Below the pieces are notes generated by a model. That model saw only the letters and a list, made by a program, of their open reading frames with translations, searched no databases and was not told the origin of the DNA. Made by a program: the position numbers and the translations under genes. A stretch of 59,871 nt of DNA from Melampsora larici-populina 98AG31 (Eukaryota; Basidiomycota; Pucciniomycetes; Pucciniales; Melampsoraceae): NCBI RefSeq assembly GCF_000204055.1, contig NW_006768813.1:493705-553575 (forward strand), in the 5' to 3' direction. This document shows positions 43,921-54,109 of this stretch, in pieces. Each line of letters starts with the position of its first letter. Position 1 is the stretch's first letter.

Positions 43921-44823
43921 TAAGAATCTGATTTAGAAATAAACCACCAGAAGTCAGTTAAATTTCTTATCTTAATCACATGTATTTAAACATTAGTAGT
44001 CTATTATGTTTCTTACCTACCTTGGTCCTATTCCAATGAGCGAATAATTACTCCTTCGATCCTATTCCAGTCACCCAGTAAGTAGTATTATCTATCTATC
44101 AACCCTTCCCTGAACAGTAGGCCGAATGACTCCCAGAGTTCGTAGCACGGAGTCCAACAACTTGGGAGCAAACAGCAACTAACTGGGGGATAGATGGGGA
44201 ATATTGATAGTTAGAACTAAATGTTCAATCGTTCGATCACTCTGAAGGAAAAAAAGCGTTCCAAGTAAATATCATATTACTGAGTCTTTAGGAATATGAT
44301 GAATATACTTACAATGATCCAATTGGCGAATATGAGATATCCACGTTTGTGTTTATGTTATCAATCGAACTCCTAGATATCGTAGCATCCACGTCCCTTC
44401 TATTTCGGACTTTACTGAAACAAAATTTGCTACGTATATCAATATACAAACATAATTTCAACTTTAAATTTATCGACATCAATGAATTACTCACATTGTT
44501 CGATTTATTCCAATAGAAAACGCGTGCAATCGTGGCCAGAGAACGATAGAAAAGCCTGCAGAGAGTGATGAATTTTCACAGCCAGGCTTTGAGTCAAAAT
44601 TTGATATAGCTATATCAAATTTCGAATGAATTTTGATATACCAAACCATACCAAACCCTAACCCTAGAGAGATTCCGCTTGTATCGCTAGGGTTAGTAAG
44701 TTTGCTACAGTCTTGGCTATCACTTCCCTACTCTTACACCTATTTCTGACTTCTTTCCCCTCCAAGACTTTGGTAACCTCATAACAACGCTCTACAAATT
44801 TCACCAGACTCATACGCCTCACT
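43921..44823. other. Upstream region of the TET/JBP-like gene; no gene seen
   Basis: AT-rich, likely containing the minus-strand gene's promoter. Includes a short telomere-like CCAAACCCTAACCCTAG at 44647 facing GCTAGGGTTAG at 44686, which together form a small inverted repeat. Confidence 0.45.
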
Positions 44824-45003
44824 ATGTCAATTGATATTGATAAAGAAGAAACTATGCGAAGACTTAATGTGATCAATCAGGAGATTGATCAAATGCACCT
44901 CCTCTTCGAACAACATGAAAATCGATGTCGATCAAATGATGGTGACCTTGTCCAGGAGCAATTTTGGCAGGAAATAGCTTACCTTTTGAATGTGAGATTA
45001 TAG
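44824..45003 (+). CDS. Short hypothetical ORF or first exon
   Basis: 59 codons from ATG at 44824: a charged helical sequence (MSIDIDKEETMRRLNVINQE and QMHLLFEQHENRCRSNDGD). A possible donor (GTGAGA at 44992) would make it a first exon. It is divergent from the TET/JBP-like gene. No family was recognised and the assembly gap to the right hides what follows. Confidence 0.3.
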   Translation: MSIDIDKEETMRRLNVINQEIDQMHLLFEQHENRCRSNDGDLVQEQFWQEIAYLLNVRL

Positions 45004-45715
45004 ATTTCCTTTATTATTCAATCACCTGATGTGAAAGAGATGATTCTAAATATCGTTTGATATATACACTTCAATATAGGAAAAAAAAAGATTTGAAAAC
45101 GCTTTGGGATATAGCCCCCAGCCATTTAAGCCCTCCCCCAAATTGGAGCTTGCAATCAAGCATTACAATTCTAAGTAGTAAGCAATGATAAATAGTTTTA
45201 TATAGTACGACATTTGCTTACTCACAAAACTCCCTATTAATATCTTGCATTTCAGTCGATAATTGGTCCCAAAGTTAAGATGTATCTCAGCTTAATGCAA
45301 AGATTAAAAGTGTCTTTTATTTCACATATCTTAGGAAAATATTTTGATTAATGATGTGAAATTAATCTTTTAATGAAGTGCCTAGGTGTTATCAGATTAC
45401 GAAAATACAAGCGCAACTACTATACATTCTTGACCTATCTTTGTGAAATGCAATNNNNNNNNNNNNNNNNNNNNNNNNNNNNNNNNNNNNNNNNNNNNNN
45501 NNNNNNNNNNNNNNNNNNNNNNNNNNNNNNNNNNNNNNNNNNNNNNNNNNNNNNNNNNNNNGATGGGATACGAGAATTCATCCCCAAAATCACCCCCCCA
45601 TGTGTTTGCCCAAATAATTCATTTATCAATTGATTTTTGCGCATTTGTTCAATGAATAATTTTTTTTCACCTGAGGATGGAGTACTTGCAGAGCTGAATA
45701 TTTGTTATCCAGCAC
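45004..45715. other. No gene recognised; includes assembly gap 45455-45561
   Basis: AT-rich sequence with a 107-base run of N. ORFs crossing the gap are artefacts. Confidence 0.6.
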
Positions 45716-46750
45716 TTTCCATGTGTGTAAAATGATAAATGGGAATGTCATATTTGGGCAACTTCCATACACCTCGGTGATTTCATCAACTTTTTTCAGT
45801 TGATCTTTTGAAGTATAATCCACCACAAATTGCAAGTGTGGCATAAAGATGGAGTCATACATACACTATGCCATCATGTTTATCCCACACTTTCCATGTG
45901 TGGCAGAAGAAATGAGTGAATCACACATTTTGACCCCTTGAACGCACATATGTGATTTCTTCATGCTATTTAAACATAAAGAGAATGAAGATTTGGTTCT
46001 GATGCAGAATGGAGTGCATTTTTGAAATCAGGATGCATGACTTACACTAAGACTTAATTCATGTCCAGGTCTTTCCATGTGTGGCAGAAGGATTGAGTGA
46101 ATCACATATTTTGATCACTCCAACGCACATATGTGATTTCTTCTTGTTATTTAAACATATCATCTGAAGTATTGGTTCAAATTCAGAAAGGAGTGGATTT
46201 TTGAAATCAGGATGCATGACTTACACTATGACTTCACTCATGTCCGGGTCTTTCCTTGTGTGGCAGAAGAATTGAGTGATTCACATATTTTGAACACTCC
46301 AACGCACATATGTGATTTCTTCATGTGTTTGAAACATATCATTTGAAGTATTGGTTGTAATTCAGAATGGAGTGCATTTTTGAAATCAGGATGCATGACT
46401 TACACTATGACTTCACTCATGTCCGGGTCTTTCCCTGTGTGGCAGAAGAATTGAGTGATTCACATATTTTGAACACTCCAACGCACATATGTGATTTCTT
46501 CATGTTATTGAAACATATCTTTTGAAGGTTTTGTGCTAATGCAGAATGGAGTGTGTTTTTGAAATCAGGATGCAAGACTTACACTATGACTTCATTCATA
46601 TCCGGCACTTTCCATGTGTGGCAGCAGAATTGAGTGATTAACATATTTTCCCCAAATATACGCTTATAGTTTTCCTTGTTTCTTTGAATTATTTTCGCAG
46701 TTTTTTTGATGAATATAAATGGATTGCACCAATTAAACCAGGATGTATTA
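45716..46750. repeat. 179-bp satellite, about six copies
   Basis: TTTCCATGTGTGGCAG or variants start at 45891, 46072, 46251, 46430 and 46609, giving periods of 181, 179, 179 and 179. A more diverged copy starts at 45716. Each unit contains ACGCACATATGTGATTTCTT and TTTTGAAATCAGGATGCATG. No gene. Confidence 0.9.
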
Positions 46751-47177
46751 CTTACACTATTACATCATACACATGCAATATTTTCCCGGTATAGGGGATG
46801 AAAAGGACAAAGCACCTAGTACCACGACATATAATCACACCAGATCACACATGTGTGATTTCATTTCACACATGTGTGATCTCATCACACACATGTGTGA
46901 AATGAGATCACACACTATTACATCATAGACATGCAATATTTTCCCGGTATAGGGGATGAAATGGACAAAGGATCGTGTAGCACGACATATAATCACACCT
47001 GATCCCACATGTGGGATAAGAGATTACACATGTGTGAAAATGCATTACACATGTGTGAAATGAGATCACACACTATTACATCATAGAAATGCAATATTTT
47101 CCATGTATAGGTGATGAAATGGACAAAGGATCTAGTAGCACGACATATAATCACACCTGATGCCACATGTGGGATAA
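46751..47177. repeat. ~155-bp repeat with CACACATGTGTG palindromes, left of the Gypsy insertion
   Basis: Units starting CACTATTACATCAT at 46755, 46912 and 47073 continue through GCAATATTTTCCCGGTATAG and CACGACATATAATCACACC to a cluster of CACACATGTGTGA palindromes. The third unit is cut by the Gypsy element and resumes at 53718. Confidence 0.85.
47173..47177. other. Target site duplication GATAA (left)
   Basis: The five bases before the left LTR, GATAA, are repeated immediately after the right LTR (53718-53722). A 5-bp duplication is standard for Gypsy integrases. Confidence 0.9.
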
Positions 47178-47525
47178 TGTAAGGTGTTACATGTAGACTT
47201 ATGGGTTAGACATATGGACTTAGAGAGGTACCGGATTACTTGTACTCACAAACGCCCTAGCTCCATGAAGATCCTTTCTTCACCGAATAACCTTCGGATG
47301 GAGCTAGGTGAGCTTTCATCATTTTCACTTATCATTTCATTTCATTACTCTTTGTTTCTTTTCTTTGTTTCTTGTAGAGTGTGTCTGATGTGTTTCTTGA
47401 CCGAATAACCTTCGGATGGAGCTAGTTGTCGGATTTTGGAATAGATAGTTGGGTTTTTAGATTAACTTTGGAACCTTGTTCCCGTCAGACCCAACCTTAG
47501 TGAAGATCCTTTTCAGGATCTTACA
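47178..47525 (+). repeat. Left LTR
   Basis: Contains a 26-base direct repeat ACCGAATAACCTTCGGATGG+AGCTAG at 47282 and 47400, an 11-bp-stem inverted repeat CCTAGCTCCAT/ATGGAGCTAGG, and a terminal hairpin AAGATCC/GGATCTT. The segment from GGTGAGC (about 47307) to CTTGTAG looks intron-like. Transcription start and polyadenylation sites are not determined. Confidence 0.95.
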
Positions 47526-47530
47526 CTTTT

Positions 47531-47543
47531 TTAATCTAAAAAC
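47531..47543 (+). promoter_or_regulatory. Candidate primer-binding site, self-complementary to the LTR
   Basis: TTAATCTAAAAAC, five bases after the left LTR, is the exact complement of GTTTTTAGATTAA at 47453-47465 inside the LTR. No tRNA 3'-end complement was recognised at the LTR border. This layout fits self-priming as in Tf1/sushi elements, provided the RNA starts near 47453. Confidence 0.5.
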
Positions 47544-47685
47544 ATTCAATCAACCTATTTTATCACGATCAACCCAACGCGATTCCATTTCAATTCCTTA
47601 ATTCTTTTTTCATTTCGAATCTATCGACATCGTTTGATCGACATCTGTCGTGAGAACCATTACGACAACTGACAACCGACGCTTC

Positions 47686-50600
47686 ATGGGATTCGACTTA
47701 CCATCGAATTTCCTTAGTGACCCCGAAGAGATCATTAGACGCCAACGCCAAAGACCAGCCACAATTGAGAGCCCAGCCGCACCGACACCTCCTCGATATA
47801 ATTATCGGCCAGAAGCCCCTACGGACATCCCCGAGAGTAGCTATACGATTTTTGCTAGCACAACACCAGCACCAATCGCCACTTCGACACCAGCTACCAA
47901 GCTTCCAGACCCCTCGGACCCTTTGATCACCCCCGACAGCAGAATCGTACGACAATTTTTTAATTCCAGATTAGAAGACGAAACCCCGAGATCGCCTGGT
48001 AGTTTCATCTACACGCCACAACCGACTAACACCATGGATCTTGGAAGTGGTAGCAAGGGCAAGGCGCCGGAGGTGGAGGTGGAGGAAGACGCAGACAAGG
48101 ACGCACTGATCGCTAGATTACAAGCCGAAGTAGCAACACTTCAAGCTGACCGGTCTCGCATCATGGCTTTGGAGGCATCAATGTCAAAATTATTGGCATC
48201 ACACGACGCCACGGCTCAAGGTAGCGGGGGTTCGAACGTCACGGCAGGCAACACTCACCACTATTCCCAGTTTAACAACGCGGAAACGCCGACGCCTCTG
48301 GCACCACGGAATCTCATGAGTGACGCACAAGTCACGCCACAAATGCAAGTACCGCCAAATTCGGTGCACAATTCTGGCGGATCCGCAGCCTTGACACACA
48401 TCTCAGGTGGACAGACGGATTTACTCTCCGACAACATCGACGAACCACCCGTGACTACTCCAATCGTTAATGTACCCGCTCATACGGCTTCCGCCCCCGC
48501 TCCAACAATCAACATACCCATTCATACAGGTTTCATCCCAGAAAGTCAACCAGGGACAGCTCGTCGAGTTTCATTCTTGGCGCAACCTTTGACAACGGCA
48601 CCAACTGACAAACCAGTCCGCGCAGGGGATATCAAACTTTCCAAAGCACCAAAATTCACCGGTCCTGCTGAAAGCCCTGCAGCCTTGTTCAACTGGCGAC
48701 GACTTGTTGAGCAGTTCTTCAAACTCAAGCGACTAGACGACGTGCAAGAACGACTTATGATCTTGGGAAGCATTGTTGTCGAGCCGCGGGCTGGAAATTG
48801 GTTGAGAAGTATGGAAGCGGAGTTGAGTGAGATGTCATGGAGAGAAATTATGCATGCAATGGCGGTGGAGACATTACCTACGGGTTGGCTGTACGACACT
48901 GAGAAAGCAATTAGACAATTGAAGATGAAGGCTCAAGAAGATTTCAAGACTTATGCTAACCGCGCAAGGGATTTGTATAGCTTGATAGAGGTGGAGTCGT
49001 CAATCACGGTGAAAGGCTTAGCGGAGTATGTGGTATGGGGCGCACCTGACGTTTTTCAAAGATGGGTGACGGATCGTAAATTACTCAAGGTGGAACGCTT
49101 CAAATGGCTTGAATTCATTGCGTCAGCGTCGGAAATCTGGGCTTTACTAGTTGCCAGCAACTTGGTTCCGAAGGTCACCGCGAACCAAGTTCCAGCGTTC
49201 AATCAAACCAGCAACGCACGCTCCTACAATCAGCCAAGGACTTCGACCTGGTCCAATGATCGACGCACGGTAGAGGAACGAGCAGATGCAGCATGGCATT
49301 ATCACCAGTACCTACGACACCTGGGAATTTGCTCAGCGTGCCGAACTAAATGCGGCAATCCTCAATGCCAAGGCCCAATCAAGGGACCTTACATTACCCT
49401 ACCGCCGTTGAGCGTCTTTGACCCTGGACCACGCCCTGCACGTCGCACTATCAACGCCAACATCAATGCTACGACCTCAGCAAGACCAGCAGGAGCACCT
49501 ACACAAAAACCTGCTGGACGACCACCTGCGCCATTACCAGTCAGAGCAATTGAACAAATCGAATCACCGTCTGCGACACCTGATCTCTTTGATAAAGAGA
49601 TTCAACGCTATGAAGAGGCGGATAGGATCTTAATTGCTCATATGGAAGAGGAAACCACAGGGTGCGTAGAAGAGCATTCTCGCACTAAGTCTATCATTCT
49701 CTGTCTGGTAGTTAATGGTGTCCCTCTGCGGGCTCTCATTGATTCCGCAGCCGAAGCCAACCTGATGTCGGAGGCAACAGCAAAACGGGCAAGGATACCT
49801 CGTAGGAAACTTGTGGCACCCATCGAGGTGAGCCTCGCAATTTCTACTGAGAGTAAACCTCACATCATCACCGAGTTTTGTTTCGCTAACGTCAGTTCGG
49901 ACGATCCAAAGTTACGTTTTGGGTCAACATTCTTCAAAATCGCACCATTGGGTAATTCATATGATATCATCTTAGGCACCCCCTTCCTTCAAAAATTTCA
50001 TCTAGACATTTCTCTTCATAACCGTTCCGTCACGCATGTACCCACAAATACTGTTCTACTAGAGGAAAGTGTTAAGAGCGAAATCAAAGATGCAATGACG
50101 AAATCAATGGTGGCTTGTGTTATCCAGAACCTCGAAAGAGTTGAAAGTACGCGAGATCTATCCAAACGTGAAGAGCAGGTATTGCGAGAATTTGCGGATT
50201 TATTTCCTGACGAGTTACCAGCGGTTGCCGATGATGATGAAGATGACTTCATTCCGCCTGAAGGGCAAAACCCGTCTTCAAAAGTCAGACACAAGATTGT
50301 CCTGACGGACCCAAACGTGGTAATTAATGAGAAGCAGTACAATTATCCGCAGAAGTATTTACCTGCGTGGAACAAATTGATTGAACAACATCTGAAAGCA
50401 GGAAGAATACGAAAATCAACAAGCCAATACGCGTCACCTTCAATGATTATCCGAAAGAAGGATCCCAATGCACTACCAAGGTGGGTGTGTGACTATAGAA
50501 CGTTGAACAAGTACACAGTCAAAGATAGAAGTCCACTACCAAACGTGGATGAGGCGGTCAGACTTGTGAGCAGCAGAAAGATTTACTCAATAATAGATCA

Positions 50601-51177
50601 GATTAATTCATTTTTTCAAACACGAATGCGCGAAGAAGACATACCGCTGACAGCAGTCAAGACCCCGTTTGGGTTATTTGAATGGACAGTCATGGCCATG
50701 GGTCTTACAAATGGACCAGCAACACACCAAAGTCGTGTAGAAGAAGCCTTGGGCAATATCATTGGCACATATTGTGTTGTGTACATTGACGACATAGTAG
50801 TTTTTTCAAATTCAGTAGAAGAGCATGAGTTACACGTTAGGGAGGTCTTACGACGGCTGAAAGCTGCAAACCTTTACTGTTCACCTGCAAAAAGCAAGCT
50901 TTTTCGGACAAAGATCAACTTCTTAGGACATGAAATCAGTAGTGAAGGGGTTTGCCCCGACGATGCTAAAGTCAAAAAGCTAGCAAAGTGGAAGACGCCA
51001 TCATTGCAAAAGCAACTGCTCAAATTTCTAGGCACGGTGCAGTTTTTGAAAAAATTCATTGACGGGTTATCACATTATGTTGGTACTCTTTCGCCTCTGA
51101 CAAGTAAAAAAGAAAAAATGACCCATTCCAATGGGGGAAAAAGGAAGACGAAGCATTTGAGAACATCAAGAGAATAA
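47686..51177 (+). pseudogene. Gypsy gag-protease-reverse transcriptase polyprotein (frameshifted at its end)
   Basis: ATG at 47686 (MGFDLPSNFLSD). Residues 1-310 are low in complexity, with a short coiled segment (LIARLQAEVATLQADR). A gag capsid-like region runs about 313-500 (FNWRRLVEQFFKLKRLDDV), followed by a compact Cys motif CSACRTKCGNPQC near 549. The protease has ALIDSAAEAN near 682: DSA where DSG/DTG is usual. RT runs about 870-1140 with the catalytic YIDD at 50782-50793 and FLGHEIS. The frame is lost in the A-rich stretch 51106-51118, and the next domains continue in the frame one base back. Whether the protease tolerates DSA is unknown. Confidence 0.9.
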
Positions 51178-52874
51178 TCACTACACTTCCAGTGCTGAAG
51201 AAGATGGACTATGAATCTGACGAGCCAATCTGGTTGTTTACAGACGCCAGCGGTCACGGTCTGGGAGCAGCATTATTTCAAGGAAAGAAATGGGACACTT
51301 CATCGCCCATAGCATACAAAAGCAGGACAATGACACCAGCTGAACGTAATTACCCGGTCCATGAACAAGAATTGTTGGCTGTTATTAATGCTCTACAAAA
51401 GTGGAAGCTGCTACTACTAGGAATGAAAATAAACGTCATGTCAGATCACCACTCCCTCACGCATCTTTTGTCTCAACGGAACATTAGTAGACGACAAGCT
51501 AGATGGTTAGAAACACTTTCTCAGTTTGACATTAACTTCAATTACATCAAGGGTGAAGAGAATTCTGTAGCAGACGCGTTATCACGAAGAGATGAGGTAG
51601 CCGCACTACAGATGGATTCGACATTGGACGAGACAACGCTTGACATCATTAAGACTGGATACAAAACAGACTCTTTCTGCCAGCGAGTGATCAAAACCTT
51701 ACCGCTGCGAGAAGGCACCGAATGGCGCGGAGACCTCATGTTCATTGACAACAGATTAGTCATCCCGGAAGTGAGAGGTTTGCGTAAACAACTCATCCAA
51801 CAAACGCACCTAGCACTGGGACATCTAGGAACACTCAAAACACTCGCGCAATTACGTGCTCAGTTTTTTGGGCCTGACATGGCGAACGACGTCAAATCTT
51901 TACTATCAACTTGTGACAGCTGCCAGAGATCAAAAGCCCGCACGACGCTACCATCAGGAAGACTGCAAGCCACAGACATACCACGACTGCCAATGGACGA
52001 CATCTGCCTTGACTTCATCGGACCCTTTCCAAAGGTCAGAGGTTACGACATGATCCTGTCGTGCACCTGCCGACTTACCGGATTTGTACGAGCTATACCG
52101 ACACGTCAAACCGACACAGCCGAACAAACAGCTCAACGTCTATTTGCGGCCTGGTTAGCAATCTTCGGCGCCCCAAGAAGCATGATAGGCGACCGAGACA
52201 AAGCGTGGACATCGCGCTTTTGGCAGGAGCTCAACCGATTAATGCAGATTAAAGTCAACCTCACCACAGCTTATCATCCACAAGCAGACGGCCGGAGTGA
52301 GAAGTCAAACAAGACAATCATACAAATTTTACGACAAATGGTCAACAGTAAGCACGGACGGTGGTTCACTTCGTTACCAGCGGTCGAGTTTGCAATCAAC
52401 AGCGCTCTGAATGTGGCTACAGGAGTCTCACCTTTTGAATTTGTCTTTGGTAGAAAACCTTGACTATTTCCAGTCTTGGGAAACTTGCAGTCAACCGGAT
52501 CAGACGTCTCGAAATGGATTGAAGATCGCCAAGCAGCTTGGGCACAGTACCGCGACAAGCTGTGGACCAGTCGAATCAGTCAAGCAGTTCACTACAACAG
52601 CCGGCATGGAAGCGGCGAAGTTTTGAATGTGGGAGATTGGGTACTCATAGACAGCAAAGATCGACAGCAGGTGGTAGGCGGGGATGGAAGACCAACATCA
52701 AAACTACGGCCCCGCTATGATGGACCATATGAAGTCAAGGAAGTTCTGAATGGCGGCCGCAACTTTCGACTGAAACTTGACGACAACGACAAATCCCACG
52801 ACGTCTTCCACATATCAAAGCTGAAAAGGTACCGATGGAGGGAGGAGGAGTGCGATACAATGGTGTCAAAGTAA
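51108..52874 (+). pseudogene. Gypsy RNase H-integrase region with in-frame TGA
   Basis: The frame resumes with KNDPFQWGKKEDEAFENIKR after the frameshift. RNase H begins WLFTDASGHGLGAALFQ. The integrase has the HHCC zinc motif (HLALGHLGT, CDSCQRSKA) and the D,D,E triad in LDFIGPF, IGDRDKAW and GRSEKSNKT. After FVFGRKP a TGA (52461-52463) stands where the same frame continues LFPVLGNLQS; CGA to TGA explains it. The C-terminal part (KLRPRYDGPYEVKEV, HISKLKRYRW) is the integrase tail, ending at 52874. No chromodomain was seen. Confidence 0.9.
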
Positions 52875-53356
52875 GTTCCTCCCATAAGTATGCACCGCCG
52901 GGCAACTACGCCAAACCAAATTGTGTATAAAACATTACCTTGGCCACGCATGTGAGCACCGAACTGGGCGTCTGGCTTGTTTCCTCTCCACGATAGATAC
53001 GAAGCATGTAAACGAAGATCAAATTACAAGATTAACTTCAAGACTTCAAGATTTTCATTATTTAATTACATCAAGACTTCAAGATTTTCAGTGTTCAATT
53101 ACATCAAGACTTCAAGATCTTCATCAATCAGTTACTTCAAAGATATTTTTGTTTTTTTTTTCTGTGTGCTTTTCAATTTTTCTTTTTCTTTTCAATTTTT
53201 AATTTTCAGGTTGCGAAACATTTTCCATTTTTTAGTTTCTCTTTCTAATTGCACTAGGGACGAGTCATGGTCAATTTTTTTGGGGGCGAGTTATGCCAAT
53301 TTTTTTTTTCTTTTTGGTTGAATTTTTTATTTTAATTTTTCAAAATTCTTTTTCTT
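52875..53356. other. Gypsy 3' untranslated region
   Basis: Contains three near-copies of ATCAAGACTTCAAGATTTTC (53035-53120) and long T-rich tracts. No gene. The short ORFs are artefacts. Confidence 0.6.
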
Positions 53357-53369
53357 AGGAGGGGAGGGA
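53357..53369 (+). promoter_or_regulatory. Polypurine tract
   Basis: AGGAGGGGAGGGA directly abuts the right LTR, the expected primer for plus-strand DNA synthesis. Confidence 0.9.
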
Positions 53370-53717
53370 TGTAAGGTGTTACATGTAGACTTATGGGTTA
53401 GACATATGGACTTAGAGAGGTACCGGATTACTTGTACTCACAAACGCCCTAGCTCCATGAAGATCCTTTCTTCACCGAATAACCTTCGGATGGAGCTAGG
53501 TGAGCTTTCATCATTTTCACTTATCATTTCATTTCATTACTCTTTGTTTCTTTTCTTTGTTTCTTGTAGAGTGTGTCTGATGTGTTTCTTGACCGAATAA
53601 CCTTTGGATGGAGCTAGTTGTCGGATTTTGGAATAGATAGTTGGGTTTTTAGATTAACTTTGGAACCTTGTTCCCGTCAGAGCCAACCTTAGTGAAGATC
53701 CTTTTCAGGATCTTACA
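53370..53717 (+). repeat. Right LTR
   Basis: Identical to the left LTR except T at 53605 (C on the left, TCG to TTG) and G at 53682 (C on the left). Followed by the GATAA target copy. Confidence 0.95.
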
Positions 53718-54030
53718 GATAAGAGATCACACATGTGTGAAATTGCATCACACATGTGGGATATCTTATCCTCACTTGAGTGATCTCATTTCTCACAAGT
53801 GTGATCTCAGATTACACGTGTGTAATCTGATGTCTCACTGGAGGGATCTTATGAGCTACATGCACATGCGTGATAATATGTGTGACCTGTGGGACCACAG
53901 GATCACACATGTGGGACCACAGGATCACACATGTGGGATCATATGTCACTCATGGGGAATCTCATGTCACACATGTGTGATACGAGATCACACATGTGTG
54001 ACCACAGATCACACATGTGTGACCTGTGGT
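53718..54030. repeat. CACACATGTGTG palindrome array, right of the Gypsy insertion
   Basis: Continues the repeat unit cut at 47177 (GATAAGAGATCACACATGTG), then shorter units with CACACATGTGTGA, CACACATGTGGGA and related palindromes. No gene. Confidence 0.85.
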
Positions 54031-54109
54031 ACCCCAAATATGTGACTCTAGTTTTCCTCTTATTCAAAACATTCTAACTAAAATTATGTAATTCTAATTC
54101 TCGAAATCA

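Larger units (their letters stand above)
47178..53717 (+). mobile_element. Young Ty3/Gypsy LTR retrotransposon
   Basis: 6,540 bp with 348-bp LTRs (47178-47525 and 53370-53717), ends TGTAAG...CTTACA, a GATAA target duplication, and a polypurine tract AGGAGGGGAGGGA (53357-53369) before the right LTR. Gene order gag, protease, RT, RNase H, integrase defines Ty3/Gypsy. The LTRs differ at two positions only (47413/53605 and 47490/53682), so the insertion is recent. The coding part has a one-base frameshift near 51108-51119 and a TGA at 52461-52463, so this copy is not autonomous. Confidence 0.95.

Noticed and set aside
45373..45655. ORFs on both strands across the second assembly gap
   Set aside because: Most of the translation is unknown residues.
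51106..51120. Programmed -1 frameshift between RT and RNase H of the Gypsy element
   Set aside because: No heptamer fits the slippery pattern in the incoming frame, and Gypsy elements do not normally shift between RT and RNase H. An indel or sequencing error is simpler.
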